64,000 nt of DNA from Musa acuminata AAA Group. Lineage: Eukaryota > Streptophyta > Magnoliopsida > Zingiberales > Musaceae. The stretch lies in NCBI RefSeq assembly GCF_036884655.1, contig NC_088345.1, positions 33,151,001 to 33,215,000 on the forward strand, in the 5' to 3' direction. The translations under genes and the position numbers were made by a program. Below the pieces are notes generated by a model that had not been told where the DNA came from, did no database searches, and was given only the letters and a program-made list of their open reading frames with translations. Below are positions 34,011-45,489 of the stretch, piece after piece. Each line of letters starts with the position of its first letter. Position 1 is the first letter of the stretch.

Positions 34011-37000
34011 TTACATGAACTTAGGGAACCGGGTCTTCAGCTCCTCATATGGTTCCCATGTGGCATCTTCAAGTGATAGATTATTCCAATGCACTAGTAC
34101 TTCAGTAGAGGGATGTCGACGACGCATCACGATCCTATGATCGAGGATGGCCTGTGGTTGGGCTTGAATAACTCCATCCTCAGTTGTGTTGGGCAGTTGG
34201 ATCTGGGGTGACTCGTGTTCTCCCAACTTGGGCTTTAGGCATGATACGTGGAAGACAGGATGAATTTTGGTATCTTCAGGTAATTTAAGTCTGTATGCCA
34301 CGGCTCCAATACGCTCTGTGATCTGATAGGGCCTATAAAAACGTGGGGATAGCTTCATGGAGGTTCGAGTGTTGATAGAGAGTTGCTTGTAAGGTTGTAG
34401 GCGAAGATAAACCCAATCTCCCACTGAAAATTCTCTTTCACTTCGTCGTGTATCGGCTTGTTGCTTCATTCTGGCTTGAGCGGTAGAGAGATTATCTTTT
34501 AACAGTTGTAAGAGTTTGTCCCTATTTACCACCTCTGTTTGGCCGTCAGTTTGTAGATGATATGCTGTGCTCATCTTGAGTTTGGTTCCTTGTAACTGAA
34601 ATAACTCGGTCCAAAATTTACTAGTGAAGATCCTGTCACGATCACTTACGATGGACCTTGGCATCCCATGCAGTTTAATAATATTTTCTATGAAAATCTG
34701 GGCAATACTAGCAATAGTGTAGGGATTTCTCACAGCACAAAAATGAGCATATTTCGTAAGTCGATCAACCACCACGAGAATCGTGCTTTTACCTTTAGAA
34801 GATGGCAGCCCTTCAATGAAGTCCATGGAGATGTCAGTCCACACTGAGTCTGGTATGGGTAGTGGTTGTAGCTTCCCTGGATTTGCCACAGTTTCACCCT
34901 TGTGCTGTTGACATACATCACATTGTGCCACATATTCAGCAATAATTTTTTTCATCCCTCTCCAATAAAAATTTTGCTTCACTCTTTTATAGGTTATTAG
35001 GAATCCAGAGTGCCCTGCTGAAGGTATAGAGTGCATTTCATGCAAGATGATTGCGATGCAAGGGGAGTCAGGTATAAGCACAATGCGACCTTTGTAGCGT
35101 AAATCCCTCGAATCCCAAGTGTAGTGGGCTATTGCACTTGGATCCTCCTCCAATTTTTTTATGATCTTGCTAATCTATGGATCCTTCTTCCATTCTTCCC
35201 TAATGTCCTCGAGGAGACCGGTGGTAGGAAAGGAGATGGCTGAAACCTTAGCTTGTTCAGGTAGCCGTGAGAGTGCATCTGCAACAACGTTTTCTTTCCC
35301 CTTTTTGTAAATAATTTCATAATCAAATCCAAGAAGTTTGGTTACCCATTTTTGCTACTCAGGGGATGATATCTTTTGCTCCAAAAAGTACTTGAGGCTT
35401 TTATGGTCAGTTTTAATTTGAAATCGCCGGCCGATCAGGTAGGGTCTCCACCTCGTTACTGCGTGTACAATGGCAAGCATCTCCTTATCATATACTGACA
35501 TATTTTGATGGGAGGGAGATAATGCCTTGCTAGTGTATGCGAGTGGTCGACCATTTTGCATGAGAACGGCTCCAATTCCGACTCCAGATGCGTCGGCCTC
35601 AATGATGAAGGGTCTATTGAAATCTGGTAGCGCAAGCACCGGCGTCGTTGTCATGGCTGCTTTAAGTTTGTCGAAGGCAGCAGAGGCTTTGTCCGACCAT
35701 TGGAAAGCATCTTTTTTCAGTAAAGAAGTGAGTGGTGCACTGATCTTCCCATAGTCCTTAACAAATTTTTGGTAGTAGCCCGTTAGTCCAAGGAACCCCC
35801 GCAGTAATTTCACGTTTGTAGGTTTCGGCCAGCCTTGCATTGCCTCAATTTTTGTTGGGTCTACCGCCACTCCTTCTTCTGATATTATATGCCCAAGGTA
35901 CTCTACTTTTTGCTGGAGAAAGCTGCACTTTGGTTGCTTAACAAAAAGAGTATTCTCCCGAAGGATCGTCAAAACAATCCGTAAATGCTGAAAGTGAGTC
36001 TCAAGAGAAGGGCTGTAAACGAGAATATCATCGAAAAATACCAGCACAAATTTACGAAGAAAGCTCCGAAATATATCATTCATGAGACTTTGAAAGGTTG
36101 AAGGAGCATTAGTGAGTCCAAAAGGCATTACCAAGAATTTATAATGGCCATCATGTGTGCGAAATGTAGTTTTTGGAATGTCATCATTACATACCCGAAT
36201 TTGGTGGTAACCGGATCGGAGGTCCAACTTCGTGAAGACTCGAGCTCCTTTCAATTCATCAAGAAGTTCATCCACCACTAGTATTGGGTATTTGTCCTTG
36301 ATGGTGATGCCATTTAAAGCTCGGTAGTCGATGCACATCCGCCAAGTTTCGTCCTTCTTGCGTACAAGTAGCACAGGTGAGGAATAAGGGTTGCAACTTG
36401 GTCGAATCACCCCTGTTTCAAGCATCTCCTTTACGATCTTTTCAATTTCATCTTTCTGGAGGTGAGGATATCGATATGGTTGAGTGTTCGCTGGTGGCTT
36501 GCCCGGAAGGATTGGAATTCGATGGTCATGTTGCCGAGAAGGAGGAAGACCGCGCGGTTCAGCAAATATGTCGGCAAATTCAGTAAGCAATTAGGCAAGA
36601 TTTTGATCTTCAAATTCTATTTTCTTCCCCTCTGGTTGCTGCTGGAGGTGCATCAAAAAGGCACCATTTACCTTGTGTAAAACTTTCTCCATTCCTTGGG
36701 TCGAAACAGTGGTAACGTTGCTTCCGCGCTTCCCGCGTAGGATGATCTGCTTGCCCTTACAGTAGAATTTCATAATTAATTTAGAAAAGTTCCAAGAGAC
36801 ATCACCTAGTGTAGTCAGCCATTCTATACCAAGCACTGCCTCATAGTCATCGATTGGTAGGAGGAAGAAATCAGTGATAATTTCTTGGTCTTGCAGTAAT
36901 AGTTTCACCTGCGGGCATCTTTGGTCGCACTTTAGGATTCTACCGTCGGCAACCTTTACATCGAACTTGCTGCAACCTTCAATATGCAGTGCCATCCGAG

Positions 37001-38162
37001 CAGCAACCTTACTATTTAGGAAGTTATTAGTGCTACCCGTGTCGATGAGAACAGTGATCGGCTGTTGTTTGAGAAGGCCTCCAACTTTCATCGTTTGCGG
37101 ATTTGAATAGCCGGCTAGTGCGTGTACCGTAATGTCGGTCGGCTGTGGCTCTTCTTCCATATCTTCTTCTTCATGTTCAAGGCTCTCTTCTAAATGTTCA
37201 ATGACCTCTTCTTCTACTTGTTCAATCATAAGAAGTCTACCTTTTTTACAACGATGCTCGCGGCTCCACGGCTCGTCGCAATGCCAACATAACCCCTTCA
37301 CAGATCGCTCCCGAAGTTCTTCTCTTGTTAACCTTTTCGGTGCAGGGACTCGGCTGATAGTAGGGGGGGCTGAGGGCTTTAGTATTGTAGGTCATGGAGT
37401 GCTCCTTGTCCTCTGGGCTTCATGGTTCAATCGCTCCTCTTGAAGTCGTGCGAAAGAGATGGCTGCCATAAGCGTGTATGGTTGTCGCGCCTTAACTTCT
37501 CCTCGGATCTTCGGCTTTAAGCCCTCAATAAAAGTCCCCAATAACTATTTTTCAGACCAATCATGAGTTTGATTAGATAACATTTCAAACCTGGTTTGGT
37601 ACTCCTGAATGGTAGAGGTTTGTCGGATCTTTGCTAGTTGTCCGTCAATGTTCTCGTAATAAGTTGGTCCGAAGCGGATCAGTAGTCCTTCTTTGAATTG
37701 TCGCCATGAAAGGGCTCCATAAGTGTGTTCAAACCAGTCAAACCATTGTATGGCATCCCCTTCAAGATGTATAGCTGCAATTTCCACCATGGATGCATCC
37801 GCAGTTTTATGGTACCGAAAATATCGCTCAGCGCGCGAGATCCAACCAATTGGGTCTCCTTCTTCCCATCTAGGGAAGTCCACTTTCATGCGCGAATAGT
37901 TGGGGTCAGTCATAGAGCCTCCCCTCTCTTGGAAGTCATCTCTTTGGGCATGATGTGATTGGTTAGAGCTCTCTCCTTGATGTGATTTCTTCGGGCTTGG
38001 TGGTCGGCCCAAACTGAATTCGGTAAGGAGAGTCCGAATCTTATCCTCCATTCGTGCCTCAAAGGCTTCAAATTTAGCATTGATTGCCTCCTCAGATGCC
38101 ATAGTATATGACTCCAAATTTGTGATGTTAAGATCTCTCTTTTGTTGATGAGTTAAAGGCAT
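34011..38162 (-). pseudogene. G3 gag-pol polyprotein, one frame with five internal stops
   Basis: Gag (38162 down) has FDWFEHTYGALSWRQFKEGL. A zinc-knuckle-like CWHCDEPWSREHRC is at about 37290-37250, protease VLIDTGSTNNF at about 37060, [15 protein letters not shown] and FFDDILVYS, then RNase H, integrase (CDVCQQHK, ILVVVDRLTKYAHF) and a chromodomain-like end DATWEPYEELKTRFP. Stops: 37545-37547 (CAG to TAG), 37392-37394 (TGA shared with G1), 36591-36593 (CAA to TAA), 35355-35357 (CAG to TAG) and 35175-35177 (GAG to TAG). Integrase lacks about 77 residues after TDGQTEVVNR relative to G1. The final TAA replaces a GAA codon of G1. Confidence 0.92.
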
Positions 38163-38449
38163 GTATAGGTTTGATAGAAATCAGTGAAAGTTTGCTGCAG
38201 AATTGTGTTGTCTTGTAAGAGCAGAATTGTCGTCGAAGAAATAGTGGTTTCTCGATGAAATCTCCACAAAAAATTTGAGAGATTTGAGGAGAGAGTTGAC
38301 AGCAATATCTCAGTTTATATGATAGCAAGGATGTCCATCAAGAAAATTTCGATAGTAACAGCAAGAAAATTGGTGTAAGTTGCGATAGCAGAATTCTCGT
38401 CGAAAAATTTCAGCAACTTACGATGAAAATTTGCAGCAATATAGGAACG

Positions 38450-38473
38450 AATTTTTTTTTTTTTTTTTTTTTG
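38450..38473. repeat. Poly-T run (poly-A on the G3 strand)
   Basis: About 22 consecutive T in the G3 leader between primer site and gag. It may have expanded by slippage. Confidence 0.85.
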
Positions 38474-38683
38474 GATTTTCGGATAGGGATAAATAAATTA
38501 CAGCAGTAGTAAGGTAGGAAACCAGAACCTGTTGCAATTCACGGGGAGATCAAAGGTTGATCTGCGGTGGTGGAGATGATGGTGGAATTGGGCGACGATC
38601 TTTTAAGCAATTGTGGGAATTGCTTTGGATGGTTGTGGAGGGTTGATGGATGGCTATGGAAGGGTAGCAAGACGCCAAGAACG

Positions 38684-38698
38684 CTGCTCTGATACTAG
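38684..38698 (-). other. G3 primer-binding site
   Basis: The minus strand reads TAGTATCAGAGCAGC directly after the 5' LTR, matching initiator-Met tRNA with one mismatch in twelve. Confidence 0.8.
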
Positions 38699-38699
38699 G

Positions 38700-39127
38700 T
38701 GTTAGAACCCTTGCAGATTCTAAACTTGGGGTTGATCTCTTTAGGGGATCGGCCTCCTTGGAACTCTATAGGGGTTCCTCCCTCCAAGTGCTGCTCAAAG
38801 ACTGCAGAAAAGTTTCATCTATTGCTTAAGAAAAGAGAAGGAATATATGACTATTTATAGGGCTTCTAAACCCTAACTCCTTATAGGACTCCTACTTAAG
38901 ACTCTTACTTCTAACCAACTCCTAATATGACTCATACTCAAGACTCTTATTCCCTTACAACTCCTAATTCTTCTCTAAGATAAAACCTCCTAACAGAATG
39001 TCCCTTTCAATTAGGACTCTCCTAGTTAGAGTCCTAACAGAGTGTCCCTCTCAATTAGGACTCTCCTAGCTAGAGTCCTAATAGAATGTCCCTCTCAATT
39101 AGGACTCTCCTAGCTAGAGTCCTAACA
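38700..39127 (-). repeat. 5' LTR of G3 (428 bp, three terminal repeats)
   Basis: On the minus strand it starts TGTTAGGACTC and ends GGGTTCTAACA. A TATA-like CTATAAATAG is present at about 38852-38862 in element orientation. Confidence 0.92.
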
Positions 39128-39132
39128 ACACC

Positions 39133-39676
39133 CCTTCTTAACCTAACCCTAATTAAGATTAGGGGGGTGTGATGGCTGCGTTTTAGATGCAGATTAAAGC
39201 TATAAAAAGGCAGCAACGAGGCAGATCTTTATAGCCACGAGATTCTAAAGAGAAGAAGGAGAACAAGGCAGAAAAGGAAGAGAAAGAAAGGGAAGAAGAC
39301 AAGGACAACGCAGAGAGACTGTTCCCAATCATCTAGTAGTGTTCTCATCTCAGGTTAGATCAAATCTACAGTAGGCTCTTACTGTGATTACTTGGGAGTT
39401 TTAGATATTGTGGGTAGTGATGTGATCCTTGTATCCCAGTTATTCTCTTGTGGTTGTTGCCAGGGTTTTGGGCAAGAGATTGAGATTTGTATATTCATTA
39501 TTCTCATAGTGGATTATCTCTAGTTTGCCCCGTGGTTTTTACCCTTCACATTGAAGGGGTTTTCCACGTATATCTTGGTGTTCTGTTTGATTATGTTTCC
39601 ATTTTATTCCGCTGTGTATTTTGGTCTTCTAGTATTTGTTCCTATACAAAGGTTATTCCTGTTTATATCCCCATCA
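39133..39676 (+). repeat. Cb 5' LTR, remaining 544 bp
   Basis: Continues the LTR interrupted at 33585. It has a TATA box (TATAAAAAGG) at 39201-39210 and ends TATCCCCATCA. Confidence 0.92.
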
Positions 39677-39678
39677 AC

Positions 39679-39692
39679 TAGTATCAGAGCGG
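39679..39692 (+). other. Cb primer-binding site
   Basis: TAGTATCAGAGCGG follows the LTR by two bases and differs from the initiator-Met tRNA complement by one base. Confidence 0.8.
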
Positions 39693-39723
39693 GGTTTTGG
39701 TGATTTAATTTTTGTATTTGAAC

Positions 39724-42700
39724 ATGGAGGCCAGTAATATTTCTTGTATGATTAGTTTGAATGGAAACAATTGGATAATATGGAAACCAAGAATGGAAGA
39801 TCTCTTGTATTGCAAAGATTTGTATGGACCTTTGCAAGAGGATAGTGCAAAACCTACAACTATGACAGATGATGAGTGGAAGAGGTTAGATCGAAAAGCA
39901 ATTGGGTTTATTAGACAGTGGCTTGATGATAGTGTCTTTCACCATGTTTCTACTGAAATTTCTGCATATTCTCTTTGGAAAAAATTGGAAAGTCTCTATG
40001 AAAGAAACACAGCTGGCAACAAAGCTTTTTTGATCAGAAAACTTGTGAACCTAAAATATAGAGAGGGTGCTTCTATTGCTGAGCATTTGAATGAAATGCA
40101 GAGTATTACTAACCAGTTATCCTATATGAAAATGTCTCTTGATGATGAGTTGTAGGCATTGTTACTTCTCAGTTCATTACCAGAAAGTTGGGAGACACTG
40201 GTGGTTTCCCTTAGTAATTCTGCGCCAGATGGTATTGTCACTATGAGTCAAGTAACAAGCAGTTTGTTGAATGAGGAGTTGAGAAGAAAGAGTTCAGCAA
40301 CATCTCATAATGATTCACAGGCACTTATCTCAGAGAATAGAGGAAGGTCAAAGTCTAGAAGCAGTTCACGTATGGGTAGGAGCAAGTCAAGATCAAGAAA
40401 AGATATTGTTTGCTATAACTGTGGTGAGAAAGGACATTACAAGAACCAATATAAGCAACCTAAGAAGAACAAGAAAAAGGGAAAAGAAGTGGAGTCTACA
40501 GAGTCAAAGGATAATACTACAACTACAGTGCAGAGTGGTGATTATTTGATTTTGTCTCCTTCTGATGATATTTTTTCTTGTGTGTGTCGGGATCTTGAGT
40601 GGGTGATTGACACAGGTGCTTCTTATCATGCTACACCTCGGAGAGAGTTTTTTGCTACATACAGGTCTGGAAACTTTGGTGTTGTCAAGATGGGCAACTA
40701 TGGCATAGCAGACATCATTGGCATGGGTGATATCCATTTAAAGACCAACCTTGGCTGCAAGTTGGTACTTAAGGATGTGAGGCATGTGGTTGACTTAAGG
40801 CTGAATTTAATTTCAGTTGGAAGACTAGATGATGAAGAGTATGAAAGCAGATTTCACAGAGGGCAATGGAAGCTCAGTAAGGGTTCTCTTGTTATAGCTA
40901 GTGGAAAGAAATGTCATACTTTGTACAGATTGCAGGCTAAAGCTTATGGTGAGCAGTTAAATGCTATAGAGAAAGACTTCAGTATGGAGTTGTGGCATAG
41001 GCGATTGGGACACATGAGCGAGAAGAGGCTGCAAGCTCTTTCCAAAAGAGAGGTATTACCAGATCTCAGAGGTATACATCTGAACCCTTGTATTGATTGT
41101 TTGGCTGGTAAACAACATAAAGTTTCATTTGCTAGTGCTGCTTTGTCTAGAAAAATGCATGCCTTAGACCGTGTTTATACAGATGTATGTGGTCCTTTGA
41201 GGACAAAAACTCCTGGTGGATCTGTTGATGTTCTTGGTATAAGTGGTGTGCTTTATTTTGTCACTTTTATAGATGATTTTTCCAAGAAAGTTTGGGCTTA
41301 TACTTTGAAGACCAAAGATCAGGTTATTAATGTCTTCAAAGAGTTTCATGCCAGGGTTGAAAGGGAGACAGAAAGGAAATTGAAATGTATAAGATCAGAT
41401 AATGGTGGTGAGTATACAAGATTGTTTAATGACTATTGCAGGTCACATGGGATCCAACATGAGATGACAGTTCCTAGTACACCTCAACATAATGCAATTG
41501 CAGAGAGGATGAATCGCACCATCATGGAAAAGATCAGATGTATGCTTTCACAGGCCAAGCTACCCAAAAGGTTTTGGGATGAGGCTTTGAGGACTGCAGT
41601 TGATGTGATCAACTTATCACCATGTACAGCCCTAGATGGTGATGTTGCAGAGCATGTATGGTCAGAGAAAGATGTTTCCTACAGGCATTTGAGAGTATTT
41701 GGTTGTCGTGCATTTGCACATGTTCCAGATAATGAGAGGTCCAAGCTGGATGGTAAGTCTAAAGAATGTATTTTTCTTGGTTACTTACATGATCAGTTTG
41801 GTTACAGGCTTTGGGATCCAGAAAAGCAGAAGGTGTTCAGGAGCAGAGATGTGATCTTCTTTGAGGATCAAACCTTTGAGGATTTGAAGAAGAAGGCACC
41901 AGCCAAGACTTCTATAGAAGGATTAGCAGATTGTGACCCAGTTATTCCTCCAGTATATCAGGGTGATGGGGGAGATGTGCAGGAAAATAGTGTAGAGCCT
42001 GATGTTGATTTACCTGTAGGACATGTTGAGCAAGAAGAAGTAGGAGAGCAAGTTCCCACAGAACCTCAGTTGAGAAGATCTTCTAGACAACGTCAACCTT
42101 CCAGAAGATACTCTACAGATGAGTATATGATGCTTACTGATGCAGGTGAACCAGAGAGTTACCAGGAAGCAATTGAGAGTGAGCAGAAAGAGAAGTGGTC
42201 AGTTGCTATGCAGGAAGAGATGGATGCTCTTCAGAAGAACCACACTTATGATTTGGTGCTGCTACCAAATGGAATGAAGGCCTTGAAGAACAAGTGGGTT
42301 TTTAGGTTGAAGACTCAAGAATATTGTTCTCAACCAAAGTACAAAGCTAGATTGGTTGTGAAAGGCTTTGGTCAAAAGAAAGGTATTGACTTTGAAGAGA
42401 TATTTTCTCCTGTTGTTAAAATGTCTTCTATTTGTGTTGCTCTTGGTATTGCTGCTAGCCAGGACTTGGAGGTTGAGCAGTTAGATGTGAAGACAGCTTT
42501 CCTTCATGGTGATTTGGAGGAGAAAATTTATATGGAGCAACTAGAAGGCTTCAAAGTCAAAGGTAAAGATAATTTTGTCTGCAAGTTGAAGAAGAGCTTG
42601 TATGGGCTAAAGCAAGCTCCAAGACAGTGGTACAGAAAGTTTGATTCATTTATGACAGAAAATGGATACAAAAGAACGGCTTCAGATCATTGTGTGTACA

Positions 42701-43703
42701 TCAAATGGTTTGGTGAGGATTTTATTATTCTCTTACTTTATGTTGATGACATGCTTATTCTTGGGAAAGATATGTCTAAAATTGACAGGTTGAAGAAGGA
42801 ACTGAGTGAGTCTTTTGCAATAAAGGACATGGGGCCAGCAAAGCAAATACTAGGCATGCAGATTTCTCGTGACAGGAAAAACAAGAAGATTTGGTTGTCA
42901 CAGGAGAAATACATCGAGAAGGTATTGGAAAGATTTAGTATGAGCAATGCTAAGCTAGTTGGTTCTCCTCTTGCAGGTCACTTCAAGTTGTGCTCAGAAC
43001 AGAGTCCGTCAAGTGATGAGGAGAAGGAGAAAATGCAAAAAGTTCCTTATGCTTCAGCAGTTGGAAGTTTAATGTATGCAATGGTATGTACGAGGCCAGA
43101 CATCGCATATGCAGTAGGTGTTACTAGCAGATTTCTTGCAAATCCAGGCAAAGAGCACTGGGCAGCAGTGAAGTGGATTTTTAGATATCTCAAAGGGAGC
43201 TCTAAGGTTTGTTTAAGCTTTGGAGGTGGACCACCTGTGTTAACAGGTTATACAGATGCAGATATGGCAAGAGATATAGATACGAGGAAGTCTACTTCAG
43301 GTTATGTACTTACTTTTGCAGGGGGAGTTGTGTCATGGTAATCCAGGTTACAAAGGTGTATTGCTCTCTCTACCATAGAAGCAGAATATATTGCTGCTAC
43401 AGAGGTATGCAAAGAAATATTATGGATGAAAGAATTCTTACAAGAATTGGGGCTGAAACAGAAAAATTATATGGTGCATTGTGACAGCCAAAGTGCCATC
43501 CATTTGTGTAAGAACCCAATGTTTCATTCCAAGTCAAAGCATATAGATGTCAGATACCACTAGATTCGAAATGTATTTGAAGAGAAGCAGTTGCAGCTTC
43601 AGAAAATTTATACAGATGACAACGGAGCAGACATGTTGACAAAGACCCTACCAAAAGAAAGACAGGAGATATGCCGACAGCTGGTCGGCATGGCTTCACA
43701 TTG
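39724..43703 (+). pseudogene. Cb gag-pol polyprotein, one frame with three nonsense codons
   Basis: ATG at 39724 opens a single frame to TGA at 43701-43703, about 1326 codons, the normal length for a Tnt1-like polyprotein. Gag has the knuckle CYNCGEKGHYKNQYK, where the last Cys ligand is Tyr. Protease is WVIDTGASYH. Integrase has LWHRRLGHMSEKRL, CIDCLAGKQHK, VYTDVCGP, RSDNGGEY and MNRTIMEKI. RT has FLHGDLEEKIYM, GLKQAPRQWY and the intact LLLYVDDMLILG. RNase H has AEYIAATEVC and VHCDSQSAIH. Stops are TAG 40153-40155 (from CAG), TAA 43339-43341 (from CAA) and TAG 43561-43563 (from TGG). All fit single transitions. No frameshift is seen. Confidence 0.92.
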
Positions 43704-43730
43704 AGGAGTCATGGGACAGCCTCCCTTATG

Positions 43731-43746
43731 GGCTGAAGGGGGAGGT
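43731..43746 (+). other. Cb polypurine tract
   Basis: GGCTGAAGGGGGAGGT directly precedes the 3' LTR. Confidence 0.85.
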
Positions 43747-44342
43747 TGTTGGGCTGATGGCCTATATTCAGCCCATGTGGGCTTTATCAGCCCACACCCC
43801 CTCTTAACCTAACCCTAATTAAGATTAGGGGGGTGTGATGGCTGCGTTTTAGATACAGATTAAAGCTATAAAAAGGCAGCAACGAGGTAGATCTTTGTAG
43901 CCACGAGATTCCAAAGAGAAGAAGGAGAACAAGGCAGAAAAGGAAGAGAAAGAAAGGGAAGAAGACAAGGACAACGCAGAGAGACTGTTCTCAATCTTCT
44001 AGCAGTGTTCTCATCTCAGGTTAGATCAAATCTATAGTAGGCTCTTGCTGTGATTACTTGGGAGTTTTAGATATTGTGGGCAGTGACGTGATCCTTGTAT
44101 CCCAGTTATTCTCTTATGGTTGTTGCTAGGGTTTTGGGCAAGAGATTGAGATTTGTATATTCATTATTCTCATAGTGGATTATCTCTAGTTTGCCCCGTG
44201 GTTTTTACCCTTCACATTGAAGGGGTTTTCCACGTATATCTTGGTGTTCTGTTTGATTATGTTTCCATTTTATTCCGCTGCATATTTTGATCTTCTAGTA
44301 TTTGTTCCTATACAAAGGTTATTCCTGTTTATATCCCCATCA
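43747..44342 (+). repeat. 3' LTR of Cb (596 bp)
   Basis: Uninterrupted copy of the LTR, TGTTGGGCTG to CCCCATCA, with TATAAAAAGG at 43867-43876. It shows the sequence that G3 split in the 5' copy. Confidence 0.92.
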
Positions 44343-44728
44343 CCCGATGCCCCACACATGAACTCCTCTATTTCCTCCTACACGAAACAGAGGTGCTGCA
44401 GCCCTAGCTGCTGCAGCTGTCTCTCTTTCCTCTCCCTCTTCCCTCTCTTCTTCTTCTTCTTTTCTTCTCTTCTCTATCTTCTTCCTCTCTTCTTTTCCCT
44501 CTTCTTCTCTTCTCCCTCTACTTCTCTTCTTCTTCTCCCCATGCCCCACCGCTCCTCTCTCTATTCAGAGAGAGCGTGGGAGGCGGTGGGATAAAACTGA
44601 AATTTTCGGTTTTTTTTTTTTTTTGTAACTTAACAATTTAGTCCTTGAAATTTTTATATTTACATATGGGTCCTCCGATTTATAAATAAATCCTTATTAA
44701 TATATTTTTAAAAGTAAGGGATATTACA
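44343..44728 (-). repeat. S2, last part (LTR start on the minus strand)
   Basis: Holds more TTCTTC-type sequence (44420-44540), a T16 run near 44609 and the LTR terminus. The rest of the LTR lies left of Cb. Confidence 0.8.
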
Positions 44729-44733
44729 CTACG

Positions 44734-45451
44734 TGAGTTCCAACTAACGAGATTGGGTGAAGTTGTTGGACATTGCTTAATTCTCCTACAACTTACAGCG
44801 AAGCTCTATGTCCAACAAGAGACCTTCGAGATCATTACAAGGCAACAACTGTCATCTCCTTACACTATGGCAATCGGGTATACTGGGAGTAATCCGTCGG
44901 CCTACCACTTCGCAAAGGAGTGGCACCGAAATGCGGATATTGTGCGGGCTTACTTAGATAAGGTGGCAAAAAGGATGAAGAAGTGGGCAGACTAGGGAAG
45001 GCGACCGCAAGAGTTCAAGATCGACGATTTGGTGTTGGTAAAGCTCCAACCAGCATCACTCCAATTCTTTAGAAATAAAGTATACAAAGGATTAGTGCAC
45101 AAGTATGAAGGGTCCTTCCCAATTATCAGTAGGGTGGGCAACATCTTGTACAAGTTGCAACTACCGGCGTGGCTCAAAATTCACAATGTTCTTCATGCTA
45201 GCAACCTAAAAGCCTACCACTCAAATCTGCAAGATGCTTCCTGAAGTGTTCCAACTCGGCTACCCCCCACTAGAGTCTCCTACGAGAAGCGAGTTGAAAC
45301 TATTTTAGCGGATCACAAGATAAAGCTATCCAATGGAGTTGAGCAGACCGAGTACTTGGTGAAGTGGCGAAAGCTTCCCCAAATTGAAGCTAGTTGGGAA
45401 CCCAAAGATATCCTGCGACATGAAGAATCAATTATCAACAACTACCAATAA
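44734..45451 (+). pseudogene. G2 integrase C-terminus and chromodomain
   Basis: The reading continues the integrase cut at 24322 (YVSSNQRDWVKLLDIAQFSYN-like, then HFAKEWHRNADIVRAYLDKV). The GPY/F-like segment is YEGSFPIISRVGNILYKLQL, followed by HNVLHASNLKAYH. A chromodomain ends the protein (TEYLVKWRKLPQIEASWEP, about 45348-45405), with stop TAA at 45449-45451. TGA at 45242, TAG near 44993 and a frame change near 44850 disable it. The chromodomain is the targeting module of chromoviruses, which binds modified histone H3. Confidence 0.87.
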
Positions 45452-45471
45452 ACGTCGATGAGGGCGTCGAC

Positions 45472-45489
45472 AGTTTGAGCGGGGGAGAA
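45472..45489 (+). other. G2 polypurine tract
   Basis: AGTTTGAGCGGGGGAGAA ends at the start of the LTR. Confidence 0.8.

Larger units (their letters stand above)
33586..39127 (-). mobile_element. G3: complete Reina-like Ty3/gypsy element in the Cb 5' LTR
   Basis: 5542 bp on the minus strand with an exact ACACC duplication (33581-33585 and 39128-39132). LTRs are 33586-33969 (3') and 38700-39127 (5'). Gag-pol runs in a single frame from 38162 to 34011 with stops only. About 10 differences in 384 aligned LTR bases (2.6%) make it the youngest dated insertion here, as its position requires. It is the same family as G1. Confidence 0.93.
33534..44342 (+). mobile_element. Cb: Tnt1-like copia element in S2, 5' LTR split by G3
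   Basis: Excluding G3 and one duplication copy, Cb is about 5.3 kb. Its LTRs are both 596 bp once G3 is removed (33534-33585 plus 39133-39676, and 43747-44342). The flanking duplication is CTCGA (33529-33533) against CCCGA (44343-44347). About 20 differences separate the LTRs (3.4%), all but one of them transitions. Gag-pol at 39724-43703 is the best-kept polyprotein in the window. Confidence 0.92.
24323..44728 (-). mobile_element. S2: solo LTR (minus strand) in G2 integrase, split by Ca and Cb
   Basis: Its left end is TGTCACGCCCCC and its right end GGGATATTACA, the reverse complement of an S1-type LTR. The target-site duplication CTACG is exact (24318-24322 and 44729-44733). After removal, G2 integrase reads through. 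Its own sequence is 24323-26982, 32363-33533 and 44343-44728, about 4.2 kb, against 2.75 kb for S1. The excess is the purine/pyrimidine-rich section at 32363-33533 and 44343-44600. There is no internal region. Confidence 0.85.
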
